From Emydura subglobosa (Eukaryota > Chordata > Testudines > Chelidae), in NCBI GenBank assembly GCA_007922225.1, contig ML679995.1, forward strand, positions 3,487,928 through 3,551,927: DNA of 64,000 nt, in the 5' to 3' direction. The position numbers were made by a program, and so were the translations under genes. Shown piece after piece: positions 43,811 to 55,017 of this stretch (position 1 is its first letter; each line of letters opens with the position of its first letter). Below the pieces are notes generated by a model, which saw only the letters and a program-made list of their open reading frames with translations, did no database searches and was not told the DNA's origin.

Positions 43811-44059
43811 GCTCAGGCAGACACAGCGTAACGGCCAACGGACCCAGAGTGGAATTCAAGGCTTCAATTCAGATCAGCCCCACCTGAACTGAGGATTTCC
43901 TTCCGACTCGCCCGAGCACTTGGGTTTTACAGACACCGCAGTTTCCACCAAAGAGAGGTTTGGATGGGATGTTCCTGACCCATGCGAGCTGCAGCGGGTC
44001 CGGATGGTCCAGGCTAGGCTGACTGAGACACGTTGCCTAATGACATGCTGGAGCAGGGA
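43811..44059. other. Short intergenic stretch
   Basis: Nothing recognised. Confidence 0.3.
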
Positions 44060-44295
44060 GGGGGCCCTCGGCTAGGATGCGGGAGACCCAGGTTTCCTAG
44101 TCCTTGCTCCGCCACAAGCTCCCTGTATGAACTTGGCCAAGTCACTTAGTCTCTCTGGGTCTCCGTTCCCCGTCAGTACAATGGGGAGGAGAGCCCTGCC
44201 CTGGTGCCCAGGGGTGTTGTGGGGATAAATAGGGGGATGATTTGTGAGGTGCTCAGATGCTATCAGGAGGGCCATATAAGTGCCTTTGATAGACA
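44060..44295 (+). repeat. MIR SINE, nearly full length
   Basis: Blocks in order: GGATGCGGGAGACCCAGGTTTCC, AACTTGGCCAAGTCACTTAGTCTCTCTGGGTCTCCGTTCCCC, ACAATGGGGAGGAGAGCCCTG, GTTGTGGGGATAAATA, GTGAGGTGCTCAGATGCTATCAGG. This is the best preserved MIR in the window. Confidence 0.9.
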
Positions 44296-45894
44296 GCAAC
44301 TGGAAACTGCAGTGTGGCGCCAATGAGGGAGTCATGTCATCCCCCTAAGAACCGCTGGTCCCCACCTGATACCGCCCAGGGGCGGTGCTGCAGAATGAGG
44401 ACCGGTGGATGCGATGCACTGCAAAGCCATCGGGGAGACGCCAAAGTCACACGTTGCTGCTGAGTAATAGTCCCTGCCTCCAGGCTCTTTTAGGTGGGAG
44501 TCACGACTCCCGGACTCGGTGGAATTTGGCTGGTTCTGCCCTAGGCTTGCACAAGCGTGTGAAATGGGCAGCGAAACTTCCTCTCCTTCGCAAAGCCCGT
44601 GGCGACCTTGGGGTGCAAAGTTCCCTGTTCGCTCGGGTGCAAAGTGCCTACGCGTGCTACAGTGATGTTTAAGGCTCCGACACACCGATAGAGGGACTGA
44701 CCCACAGGGAAGCTACCCTGGAGGGGAGCCACAGAGCTCATGAGGAGGAAAATCTCTTTGTGAGAGGAGCCGGCTGGAGATGGGGATGTGCAGAGATTGA
44801 GGGACGGGATCCAAATACTCCTGGATCGTGCAGGTCCCAGAAGCCAGCTCAGTTCAGGACCCAGACTTGGCAGCTGTCCCTGCTGTCCATAACGAGCTGG
44901 ACCAGAACAGGTTGCATCTCAATCTAGAACTAGTTTTACTGCTTGGGCCCCTCTGTTTAGAGCACGTCACCCAGTGCCTGTGAATGTGGGGCTGAGAAAA
45001 AAGCCAGGAGCTGCAGAAGCGGATCTCCCATGTGGAATAGATCTGGTCTCCTTAGCGGGTAGCTTCCTGCCCAGGAAGTAACCATCCTGGGTGCAGACAG
45101 GCATCCCTCGTGCCCAGCTGAAGGAGAAGAGTCTTAGAGCTACTGTGTGATAGATACCCACACCCTGGCTCCCCGGTCTGATGCAGGGCAGAGAACAGAC
45201 AAGCTAACCCCACACTGCAGGTTCAGGTAACACGTCACAATCCCATCCACGAGCTAGAGGACAGCTACCCAGGCTTCTCTGTGTGGCTCAGGCAAGCAGG
45301 ATTTTCCCCGCCCCCTCTCCTTTATTTTCTGATTCTTTTCCTCTTTCTCTTTCTGTAAAATTAACGCAAAGTTCTTTCGCCGACGCCCCAGGGGATTGCC
45401 TGCGTGAATCGTGTGCCGAGGGGCAGCCCAGGACATGCAGAGAGAAAGAGAGCAGAAGGTTTCCGGACTCCCAAGGGGGGGTGGAGAAGGGGATGGGTAA
45501 CAGCAGTGGTCATCCTTTCCAAAGGGGCAGGCAAGAAGGCTGGCGTTTTCCTCCGCCTCTGCAGCACCTGGGATCTGCAGCGGACGCTCTGTGGCTCTCG
45601 CCACGTGTCAACTCAGATTTCAGCTGAAAACATCCCTCTCCTCGCTCTGTCCTTCTCCTCCCATCGACGCACTTGCTAACTCAGTAAAGCATTTGGGATA
45701 CCGGCGGTATATAAATAGTCCTCTTGTATCGAGGTAATAGATGTAGCGCTCTCACTTTCTCTGTCTGGGCTATGGCACTTTTCCTCCTTCCGGGCAGATC
45801 CAGCGTCCGTCCAACATCAGAAGCTGTAATATCATCAGTTCTCTGGGTAACTGCAGCCTCAGGGAGGGCTGAAGCCCTGGGGTTGGAAAAACAG
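44296..45894. other. Intergenic stretch with a pyrimidine tract
   Basis: 45300-45360 is strongly C/T-rich. Frames at 45254-45679 lack family signal. No gene is seen. Confidence 0.35.
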
Positions 45895-46190
45895 GGTTAC
45901 TTACCAGTCACTGCTGTGCTTCGAGACGTGTTGCTCATGTCCATTCCACTGTAGGTGAGTGCACGCCTCCGTGCACGACCACCGGAACTTTTTCCCCTTA
46001 GCAGACCACGTAGGGCCGACTCTGGTGCTCCCTGGAGCCCTGCACACATGCCGCAGTATATGAGGCGCTGCCGGCCCTACGCCTCCTCAGTCCCCTCTTT
46101 CTGCCAACTCCGGTAGCGGGGACGGGGGGTGGGCTGTGGAATGGCCATGAGCAACACATCTTGAAGCACAGCAGTTACTGGTGAGTAACC
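45895..46190. repeat. Palindrome at the DIRS left end
   Basis: 45901-45948 (TTACCAGTCACTGCTGTGCT ...) is the near-perfect reverse complement of about 46137-46184 (TGGAATGGCCATGAGCAACA ... AGTTACTGG), enclosing about 190 bp. A third, direct-oriented version of CTTCGAG..GCTCACGTCCAGTCCAC follows at 46202-46230. This arrangement is found only at this end. Confidence 0.8.
45917..46103 (+). repeat. DIRS left inverted terminal repeat
   Basis: Contains CCACTGTAGGTGAGTGCACG (45946-45965), GCCTCCGTGC, GGAACTTTTTCCCCTTAGCA, GACCACGTAGGGCCG, then ATATGAGGCGCTGC and GGCCCTACGCC. All reappear in the same order as reverse complement at the right end. Confidence 0.9.
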
Positions 46191-46261
46191 TTGTTTTCTA
46201 CTTCGAGTGCTTGCTCACGTCCAGTCCACGCTGGGTGACTAACAAGCAATACCTCGGAGGT

Positions 46262-46430
46262 GGGTAGGAGTCACCGGTGAGCTGCCCTCAGCACGGCTCT
46301 GCCGAATCCCACGTCCTCTCTCGCCTGCTGCACGATGGTGTAGTGGGACGTGACGGTGTGCACCGACACCAGGAGGCGGCTCTGCCGATGTCCTGCAGGG
46401 GCACCCTCTCCAGGAAGGCCGTAGACGAGG
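46262..46430 (-). pseudogene. DIRS tyrosine recombinase, C-terminal remnant
   Basis: On the minus strand the frame AFLERVPLQDIGRAASW runs into a shifted frame with SVHTVTSHYTIVQQAREDVGFGR, ending RAVLRAAHR before the stop near 46262. The S-H-x-x-x-H/T-S-H-Y pattern around it is the end of the DIRS recombinase. Everything before it in that gene is absent, because the deletion joins it directly to the reverse transcriptase at about 46416-46437. Confidence 0.65.
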
Positions 46431-46437
46431 CTTGAGC

Positions 46438-47230
46438 TCGTGGCTGAGGCAGGAAGGCTCTGGCCTGGGAGGCGTCCAGGGTGGCCCCAATGAATTCTAT
46501 GCGCTGCACTGGGGTTAGTGTGGACTGCTGCTCGTTTATGAGCAGTCCCAGCCTGCCTCACACGGAGCAAGTGATGGTCATGCTCTCCTGCACTTGGGAC
46601 CTGGACCTGCCCCTGATGAGCCAGTCGTGCAGGTCAGGGAAGATTTGCACACCCTTTCGTCTCAGGTGGGCCGCCACTACCGCCATGCACTTGGTGAACA
46701 CCCTGGGAGCAGAAGCCAGGCCAAAGGGCCGGGCTGTGAACTGGTCGTGGGAGCCAGCCACCGTGAAACGGAGGAAGCGCCTGTGACTGGGGAGGATGGA
46801 CACATGGAAGTATGCGTCCTTGAGGTCGAGGGCGGCGTACCAGTCGCCTGGATCCTGGGAAGGGCTTATGGAGGCTAGGGAGACCATGCGAAACCTGAGT
46901 CGTTTGACATGTTTGTTCAGACGACGCAGGTCTAATGTGGGTCTCAGACCCCCCCTTCGCCTTGGGGATGAGGAAGTACCTCGAATAAAACCCTTCCCCC
47001 TTCTGCCTTGAGGGACCATTTCCACCGCTCCTATGTTGAGGAGATGTCCACCTCCTGCAAGAGGAGTTGCTCGTGAGAGGGGTCCCTGAAGAGGGACGGG
47101 GGGGGGTTGGTTGGGGCGGGTAGAGGTAAACTGTAGGGCATAACCCCCTGAGACTATCCCGAGGACCCAATGGTCCAACGTAATCTTTGCCCGTTCGGGA
47201 TAGAATGGCCTTAACCTGTTCAGGAAGGGG
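46438..47230 (-). pseudogene. DIRS reverse transcriptase, frameshifted and catalytically altered
   Basis: On the minus strand, a frame with GFYSRYFLIPKAKGG (about 47010-46960) shifts near a C-run at 46951-46956 into a frame carrying LRPTLDLRRLNKHVK, DWYAALDLKDAYFHVSI, FGLASAPRVFTKCM and the box PDLHDWLIRG. In the reverse transcriptase family the last box has two adjacent aspartates; here the first is histidine (codon CAC at 46629-46627). With the frameshift this makes the enzyme inactive. The frame ends with EFIGATLDASQARAFLPQPR, after which the recombinase remnant begins. Confidence 0.85.
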
Positions 47231-47356
47231 CAGGGCGGATCCAGGGGAGAAGTCGGGGCACCATCCTCGGGCGCACCATCAAAACTGCCTCCTCCGATTG
47301 CCCGACTCCCTGGGGGGCCCCTGCTGGGGGGCTGAGGACGAGCTGGGGGGCTGATT

Positions 47357-49771
47357 TCATCTTCTAAACCCCCTATTTCTGTCCCTATTTTGGTAGGGTT
47401 GAAAGGGCCTAGGCGGAGGCCTGGGTTGCTGCTGCGCCTGACGCCTGGAAGCCTGGGGCGTGTACAGGCCCAGGGAGCGAAGCGTGGCCCCGGAGTCCTT
47501 CGGACCGTGCAGCGTCGCATCGGTCTGGTCGGAGAACAGGGCCGACCCATCGAAGGGGAGGTCCCGGATCGATTGCGGCACCTCTGGGACAGGCTGTAGG
47601 ACTGCAGCCACGAGCACCTTCTCATGGCGATGGCGGAGGCTATGGCCCTGCCCGCCGAGTCAGCGGCGTCACAGGACGTCTGGAGCGCTGCCCTAGCCAC
47701 CGTGGTTCCTTCCTCCAGGATGGTGGTGAAGGCTGCGGCCTGGTCCTGGGGCAGGGCCTGAGGGAGTCCCGCAAATTAAAATTCTGTCTCCCCAGCAGGG
47801 CCTGATGGTTGGCAATCCTGCACTGCCGGGGAATAAACGTGTCTCCCAAACAAATCCAGCTTTTTGTTGTCGTTGTTCTTGGGAGTGGACCCAGGCTGAC
47901 TGTGCCTGTCCCGCTGGTTGGCCGCGTCTACCACCAGGGTTCCCGGGGCCGGGTGAGTGAACGGATACTCGAACCCTTCGGCCGGACATAATACTTCTTC
48001 TCAGCCACCTTCGACGTAGGAGTGACCGAGGCAGGGGTTTGCCATGGGGCCTTCACAATTTCGAGGACCCGGTCGTGGACAGGTCGGGCCACTCTCGCCG
48101 GGGCAGCGCCGCCAGCACGTGGAAGAGGGGATCATCGGCCTCCTCGAACTCCTTGACCTCCAGCCCCAAGTTGGAGGCCACCCTCTTGAGCAGTTCCTGG
48201 TGCTCCCTGAAATCCTCCAGTGGCGCCATGTGGTCCCAGGAGACTGCCTCGTCCGGGGAGGAGGAAGAGGCCTGCCGAGGTGCGTCCTGCTGGTGCGCCC
48301 CTCGTGGCGAAGGGTTGCACCCGTAGAGGGTCCCTCCAGGGGGTCCGACTCCTCGTCCGAGGAGCGGTGTCTACGGGCCTTCTCCTGTGCCGGGGGCATG
48401 GACTGAACCCCCAATCACAGGCTGGATTGGGGCCCCAGTCCCGTCTGGATGCCCCATGGGGCCCAATAAGGCCATTGTTGCGGCCATTGTCCCTGGGGTC
48501 AAACTGGGGCTGGCTGGGCCACCTGCTGTGATGCCGTGTGGGGGCATCGGTTGTCCCGAAGACTGTCCCCCCCGTGGGACCCCGAGCCACTAGACCGGTG
48601 GAGCCGTGCCCATCCTTGCTCCCGGGTGCTGTGCTGGGGACCGTCCTCTTGACGCCTCCAACATGGAGGACGACGAGGACTGCTTCGACAGATGGAGGAG
48701 CGCTTTGAAGAGCTCGCGGTACCGGAGCGCCGTCTTGGTACCAAGGTCTTGCGGCGCCGAACTGGACGCTGGCGACCAGGTTCCATGTCAGGGACTGCGT
48801 GGTGCAGGGTTCTCATGTGGCAACCGGGTTCCGCTCCGCCTCGGTGCGGGCGAACCCCTCGGCGCTGAGTCCTCTGACGGTGACTGGGTTCTGCGCTGCC
48901 TCGGTGCGGGTGAACCCCTTGTGCCAGGGATCAGGAGCTGTCTGAGCACCACCTGGCAGACCTCGACCGGTGCCACCTCTTGGCCTGCGCTGCCTCCGGT
49001 GCCGGGACCGACATCGGCGCCGAGAGGGAGACTCTGCATCCCGAGTGGAACAGGCCGGCTCAACACCGCCAACCTGGAGCGATTGCTGGGGGAGCGTCCT
49101 CGCTCTACCCTCGGTGGCCATCCAGCGGGAGATCATCCTTCCTGCACCGGGGATCTCCACTGCCCTTCGGGGAGACCCAACGCGGGCTTGCCCCGGGACA
49201 CCGGCCCCGTCTCCCTTGGCGGAGGGGGGCGGAGGTGGCGTAGGCAAGGCCAACAAAGCTCTTACCGCCTGAAAAGCCGTCGGTGTCAATGGCTTCAGTC
49301 GGGCACTCTTCCACTGCCAGGAGCCGGAGGAGGCTGCCTGAGCGGAGATGCCGGCACCGGCGAAGACTCGACGGGCCGGGTCCGGTGCATCTCCGCACGC
49401 GACCCTGCTGGTACCGACAGCGCAGGGGCGTGTCCGCGCTCCGTGCACCGTCCCTTCTTCCTCGGCACCGGGGACGTTGCTCGGTGCCGAGTCGGGGCTG
49501 GTGCCGGCGGTGCACTTCGCACTGAGGTGACGCTTGGTGCCGAGGTGGAGCGGGCCGGCTCGGACACCAGGCGGAGCACTGCCTCCATGAGCAGGGCTTT
49601 TATCCGGGTCTCTCGGTCCTTCTGAGTCCGTGGTCTAAAAGCCCTGCAGATCTTGCACGTGTCTTTCCTGTGCTCTTCTCCCAGGCACTTACGGCACCAA
49701 TCATGGGGGTCGCTGAGCGGGAAGGCCTTCCCACAGGAAGCACCCACCTTAAATCCAGGTGGCCAGGGCAT
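47357..49771 (-). pseudogene. DIRS gag-like region, frameshifted
   Basis: The 5' frame starts MPWPPGFKVGASCGKAFPLSDPHDWCRKCLGEEHRKDTCKIC (49771 downwards); CRKCLGEEHRKDTCKIC is a likely zinc-binding C-C-H-C-C cluster. The frame opens again in pieces: DEESDPLEGPSTG near 48360, EDFREHQELLKRVASNLGLEVKE near 48210-48150, and SIRDLPFDGSALFSDQTDATLHGPKDSGATLRSLGLY near 47570-47460. Multiple shifts and stops separate these. GC-rich codons give false long frames on the other strand (for example 48606-49625). Confidence 0.75.
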
Positions 49772-49914
49772 GGCCTGGCCGCTCTAAGTCCCTCAGGGAC
49801 TTCTTATCTAACTACACTTAACAACACTTAACAACTAACTAAGTACTTCGAATAACAAAGAGTTCAAAGAAGGGGAATAGAACTTGCAGAGAGCAAGGCT
49901 AGTTCCAGCAACCG

Positions 49915-50092
49915 TCACGGGCGGAAAGAAGGGACTGAGGGGGCGTAGGGCCAGCAGCGCCTCATATACCACGACTCCAGTGAGCAGCAGAGCCGGCCCT
50001 ACGTGGTCTGCTAAGGGGAAAAAGTTCCAGTCGCTGAGCACGGAGGCGTGCACTCACCTACAGTGGATGGACAGGAGCAATCACTCGGAGAC
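49915..50092 (-). repeat. DIRS right inverted terminal repeat
   Basis: Reverse complement of the left repeat: GGGGGCGTAGGGCC, CAGCGCCTCATAT, CGGCCCTACGTGGTCTGCTA, AGGGGAAAAAGTTCC, GCACGGAGGCGTGCACTCAC, CTACAGTGGATGGACA, GGAGCAA. The outer border is approximate. Confidence 0.9.
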
Positions 50093-50133
50093 GAACTGGG
50101 GATTAGTGCATGAAACAAAACGACTCTTTAACC

Positions 50134-51341
50134 TGTAACATTCCCCAGGAGAGTGGAAGAGACTGGTTCTGGGGTGGTGAGAGCGATCCCGGATGCTGAC
50201 AAGCGGGAGCTGCTGTGGTCTGTCAGTCAGCATAGGGGTGAGGGCCAGGAGGCAGGCTTGCTTCTGTTCCCAGATCTGCTGCTGCGTTTGGACTAGTCAT
50301 GGTACCGCTGCCTGCAGTGACTTGAGAGCGTGAGTCCGAGCCGTAGGCAGCAGGGCACAAACCCCAAAATGGGTGTGAGTTTTCACCCAGGATTTCAGGT
50401 GTAAACTCCTCCATTAGACACTATAACAGCTAACTATGGAGTCACAGACAGTCGCCTTGGAGCTATCTTCACACCCAGGTGCGCTTCCCTTTGCGATAAA
50501 TGGTCCCTCCTGCCAAGAATTACAGCAATGTTTTGGTTACCCCAGTCCCAAAGGACCAGTCACTTACCCAAGGTCAATTGCACCTTTAATCTCACACCGA
50601 AGACAACCCTTGTAGCCGATGCTATAATAAACTATATACAGATTCATTAAACAGGAAAAGAAAATTAGAGCGTTATTTAGAAGGTTAAAGCGGGAAATGT
50701 AGATACACAAATGAGTTACACTTTAAGTTTCCAAAGGCAGTAGAGGCTTCTATTATCAGCAAGCGCTCTATGTCCTTTAGGGTTAACCCAGGCTAAGCAG
50801 CTGGGGATCCCTTGCTTATGCTTGGAAAAACCTTGCCCCCCGACCCTCGGAGTCCAAGCAGCCCAAAGATACCTCGTTCCTTTTGTTTGGGGTTTTTAAC
50901 CCCTTCCTGCCATGTGGTCTGAGCTGCAAACTCAACTTATGGGAGGAATCCACATGCATGACTCATCTTCACAGAGGGTTGGGGGGGAAAGCCAAACAAC
51001 AAATGTCTTTTGTCCTCTTTAACATCCCACAATGGTCTGTCTGGTGCTGAGGGACCTTTCTTGCGGGTAAGGATGCAACAACTTCTGTTGGTGCTCAGCC
51101 CTTATGCTATTTAATGTCTGTCTCCTCTCTGGTGATTTACACAGTCACACACACTCACACTACAAGCGCTCAAATATCACCTTACAACATGGGATATAGA
51201 GGTTATCAGTGAGATTACTGCCAACAGCCACTCACAAGCATTTAGTAGAGTCTCAACACCAAACACATCCTTAAAATGCTGATCCCTATGTTAACAACCG
51301 GGGGATTTTGGCATGAGTTGGCACCTGGCCTGCCAGCATCA
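50134..51341 (-). repeat. LTR-like dispersed repeat, copy 2 (most complete)
   Basis: Runs from TGTAACATTCCCC to TGCCAGCATCA, 1.2 kb with TG...CA ends. Shares the block order of copies 1 and 3 throughout, and with copy 3 also the distal part (ATATCACCTTACAACATGGGATATAGAGG, CCAACAGCCACTCACAAGCATT). On the minus strand AATAAA-type signals precede the U5-like part. No target-site duplication was obvious. It begins only 42 bp from the DIRS border. Confidence 0.6.
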
Positions 51342-51775
51342 CCGACATGTCCCCTTTCTGTGCCTCAGTTTCCTGCTCTGTAGAATGGTGGGGGATGATA
51401 CTTACCCATCTGGCTCCAGCCTTTGTGCTTCCGTGGAGAAAGATTCTCTCTGAGCACAAAGGATGAAAGCTAAATCTCTCCTTTGTGCATGAAGCAAGGG
51501 TTTTATCGGCCGCTGGAAGAGCAGATTTCTCTGACACAGTGAGACCAAGGGCCCAGAAGAAGCTCCAAGCAACTGCTCAGAGCACGGCATGAGGGTCGGC
51601 GAGGGGCAAGAATTCACATGCTTTCCCCAGCCTCGCTAAGGAGGGCAGGCAGCCGGCGCGGGAATTAACCTCCCAGCTGGCAGGAATTTCAGCATGGCTG
51701 TGACCCAAAAAAACGAGGCTGTCAGAGAGAGGCTGTGAATGGAACAAACACGGTCGCCACCAGATGGTTGCAGCG
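51342..51775. other. Intergenic stretch with a MIR fragment
   Basis: CCCTTTCTGTGCCTCAGTTTCCTGCTCTGTAGAATGG at 51352-51388 is a MIR core fragment. No gene is seen. Confidence 0.45.
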
Positions 51776-51975
51776 TGCACAGCGACACACACCCATAGAG
51801 ACCCTGCATGCATGTGCACACACATATAGCCCCTTCGCTCACGTGCATGCATGCACACACAGAGACCCTTAGGATGCTCACACACACCCACATAGACAGT
51901 CTGCACACACCCATAGAGACCCTTAGCGTAAACACACACACACATCCATGTAGATCTTTAGCACGCACGCACGCG

Positions 51976-52007
<32 letters not shown>

Positions 52008-52030
52008 GATCCTTAAAATGCACAAACACC
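51776..52030. repeat. CA-rich minisatellite with embedded (CG)n and (CA)n runs
   Basis: The phrase CACACACCCATAGAGACCCTTAG recurs imperfectly near 51785, 51850, 51905. It is followed by (CACG)n, (CG)n and (CA)n at 51965-52006. Long alternating purine-pyrimidine runs are prone to Z-DNA and to length change (established knowledge). Confidence 0.85.
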
Positions 52031-53000
52031 CCGCCACATGACACCCCTGCAGACAAGCCATACAGCCACCTACCGCAGGCCAGCCAGAGACCCACCCTTC
52101 CAGATGCTCACATGGCGTGAAAATCCAAGGCGCTTGGCTGAGTCCCGCCAGCGGAGGCCGTGGTCCTGCACACGTCTTGTGTATCCGGTGCACAGCCACT
52201 GTTTTAGCGACAGGAAACGCGGGGGTGGGACGGGCCCCAACAGGCTTTCTAGCTCTGGTTTTTCTGACGCTTTCATCACTTTCAGTGGAGAGTCTTTTCC
52301 CGCGGTCTCCCAGGGGCCACTTCCTTTAGGTCCGAAAGCGGCCCGGCTGGTAGCCGGTGGCAAGGAGCGAATGCACATACCCAGCTGTGGTTTCCAGTGG
52401 GGGGGTTCTCTCTGCTGGGAGGAGCTGGGGGCGTTCAGCTGCTGCGCGACCTGCTGGCTGCTGCCATGCTGGCGTTGGGCAGGAGAGGTTAGCGGGCTCC
52501 TGGCTCAGTGCCCCGGGATGGATGAAAGGCAGCCGGAGGCGGCATTTGAGGCCATGTCCCAGCGGGATTCAGGTACCACCAGGTCCCATTAGCCGGCTCC
52601 TTTCCAAGCCCGGGTTTTATTATCTCTCGGCTGCCTCCCCTTCACCGCTGCACTGACAGGAAAGGAGGTGCCATGCGGCATTTCCACCACCCCGCTCCAC
52701 TGCCCGGAGCACGAGGCATCCCTGAGCTTGGGCCAGTTTTCCTTGTTTCGCGTCACTAGCGTCAAAGCGTTGGGAGTGCAGCATCCCCCGGTGATCAGAG
52801 GCCTTGCCCACAGCTTGTTCGATCTGGGAGCGGCGGGGCCTCTCAGCCGGAGTGGATGCACCCCCCCAAAAGCAGCCCAGGCTGTGTACCCACAGCTGGA
52901 ACCCGCCTGAACGGCTCTGGGCTGGGAATCTCTGTGTTTTCGGTGGGTGCTGCCCCGTGGATGGAAGGCACTGGTCAAGTGCAGCGTCTGATGATCTAAC
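52031..53000. other. Intergenic stretch, no gene recognised
   Basis: Frames at 52038-52592 and 52589-52978 lack family signal or splice support. Confidence 0.35.
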
Positions 53001-53319
53001 CAGCGGTTCCCAACCTTTTCGGCTCGAGGGCCACAGGTATCATTGTTACAAGCCTAAAGGGCCACCAGTCGCCCCCACCAGCCCCCTCCACCCACTGCAG
53101 CCAGACGGGAGGAGTTCAGCGAGGGGGGCTGCCTCCTCACTGATCTCCCGTCCCCCTGGCTGCAGCAGGGAAACCGCACCTGTCCTGTAGCCCCGTGCGC
53201 TCCGCCTGGGTCCCTGGGCAGCGGTTCCCTTCTGCAGCCAGCAGGAGGAGAGCGGCAGGCCGCTTCACAAGCCCCCGCGGGCCACTTTTGGTCCCCGGGC
53301 CACGGGTTGGGAACCTCTG
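53001..53319. mobile_element. hAT-type MITE with clear terminal repeats
   Basis: Left end CAGCGGTTCCCAACCTTTT and right end GGTTGGGAACCTCTG form a hAT-type inverted terminal repeat. Flanks ATCTAACC (52994-53001) and ATCTGCTC (53320-53327) agree at 5 of 8 positions, compatible with an old 8 bp duplication. Interior GGGCCAC-type blocks mirror each other. No transposase frame. Confidence 0.75.
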
Positions 53320-53929
53320 ATCTGCTCTTTGATTCCCAGAGCAGATGCAGCACAGGCCGCCCCTGCCCTGCCCTGTGTCATGGACACACGATCCCCGCCT
53401 GCGTTCCTGGCTCGTGCCGAGCGCCCGCGGACAGGAAGGAGCTCAGAGCGAGGCCCCAGCGCGTGCACACCGACAGCACACGACGCGATGGACGTTACGC
53501 TGCCAGTTGCCAGGGCAGGCTGCGTGCGTGTGTGTGTGTGTCCTGTGTAGGCGCTGTCCCTTCGCCGCAGGTCGTCGCCACCCTCTTGCCGTAGCCTAAT
53601 GCCGCCCTCCCCTTGCACCGGATGGAGCGGGCACAACAGCTCCATTTGTCGCATTGGGAGCCATTTCTAGCCATCAACGAGTCAGTTCAGGGGTCAGGGT
53701 GCCCTTGTGATCGCTTTGCTCCTAGGAGCGGCTGGCTCTGCTAGAGATATTAGCCAGGTGTGGGACATCTCTGTGTTTGCAGCATCAGCTCAGTGAGGTC
53801 GTCAGGTCACAGCCTGACTCCTGTGTCCTTGGCTTTAGAACAGACTTGACCAATCACTCAGGTTAGGCCGTCGCCTGGTTTGCAGGTTCCTGGCCTCATG
53901 CTCCCACTTTCTGCTACGTTACGTGCCCA
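53320..53929. other. Intergenic stretch, no gene recognised
   Basis: A short (GT)n run lies near 53527-53541. No gene is seen. Confidence 0.35.
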
Positions 53930-54160
53930 CGGCGTGCACCCTGCGATCCACGTGCAGGTGTGGGGCCCATGACACCGACGCACGAGGCATGCAGATGTGT
54001 TGTGATGTGTGTATGTTACGTACACACGCGTCATTTGCACCCACACTACGAAGTGCGTGCACAGTGCGTGCACAGCTACAACACATACAGGTGTGTGATA
54101 CACATGACACATGCGTGTGTTTCGCATACACACATTTGCCTATTGCACACACGCAGTGCA
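53930..54160. repeat. TG/CA-rich alternating sequence
   Basis: Dense in GTGTG, CACAC and GTGCGTGCAC runs that are partly self-complementary (TACGTACACACGCG, GTGCGTGCACAGTGCGTGCAC). Degraded dinucleotide repeat with Z-DNA potential. Confidence 0.65.
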
Positions 54161-55017
54161 GCCCTCCTCCCCCCCCCCCATCCATGACCCGTGATGCAGG
54201 TATATCCTGGTCCCGACACACGCTCCATACACTTTCAGCGGCACAGGCCCAGCCACATTCCTTGATGCAAGCCATCCCCTCCGGTAAATTCCCCGGCCCG
54301 CTGGCCTGCTCACCGGCGAGGCTGACACGCATCTGACAAAGGACGCTGCCTGGGAGCACGTGGCAGTGATTAGCACAGCTTGATTCACGGCGGTGACTGA
54401 TGTGCTGCCGCGGCCCCAGAGGCTCGGAGGCGGCGCTGCCGGTGATTTACAGCGTTGTGATAACCGGGGGCTTTCGTTCAACAAGATTTAGAGGTGCCGC
54501 CGTGACTTGCCAATGCCGCCTGGAAAGTTCCCCCTTTGGCCGTGTTTCTGCTGCTTATTAGCCCATGCTCCGTGGCTGTCTCCTCCCCGTGGTCGGTAGA
54601 AACGCGAGGTTGACTTGGAGGGCGGCGGTGCTGGTATCTGGTGGTACCCCCCTTTGGTGAGAGCTTCCCACGCAGCACAGCCGGGGCGGCTGACTTCCGG
54701 GGGCTCAGGACACCAGCCGGCGGGCTCCTGACACTACCCTGGGCGTTGGGGCTGGCCTGGAGTTAGCGCAGGGCTTTAATGTGATCTCAAAGCCATGCCA
54801 GGTCTGGCGTGGCCCAGCCGTGCAGTGTCACTGACTCAGCCTTGGACCAGCTTCTTTAAATGCCTTTCTCAAGCAAAGCCTCTCTGTGAAGGGGCCGAGG
54901 AAGAGCTTTTCCCAGCAGCGAGCAGATGGCGGGGCTGGGGGAGATGGTGCGAATGGGCCCCTTGTCACGCCGTGAGCCTGCTGAAGAAACCAGCTAAGGC
55001 AGGTGGCCCAGTGAATG
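54161..55017. other. Intergenic stretch, no gene recognised
   Basis: No coding, RNA or repeat assignment. Confidence 0.35.

Larger units (their letters stand above)
45895..50092 (-). mobile_element. DIRS-type tyrosine-recombinase retrotransposon, internally deleted and decayed
   Basis: A 4.2 kb element oriented on the minus strand, bounded by inverted terminal repeats of about 180 bp. The minus strand holds, in order, a gag-like region (49771 to about 47357), a reverse transcriptase (about 47230-46438) and the very end of a tyrosine recombinase (about 46430-46262). Full DIRS elements also encode RNase H, a methyltransferase-like domain and a complete recombinase (family knowledge); these are missing here. 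Frameshifts, stops and a changed catalytic residue make it non-autonomous. As expected for recombinase-mediated insertion, no target-site duplication is obvious. Confidence 0.9.

Noticed and set aside
48606..49625. 339-codon plus-strand open frame
   Set aside because: It is antisense to the DIRS gag-like region, with GC-driven composition and no family signal.
51776..52045. CRISPR-like spaced repeats
   Set aside because: The recurrent phrase is an imperfect CA-rich minisatellite without uniform spacers, in a vertebrate genome.
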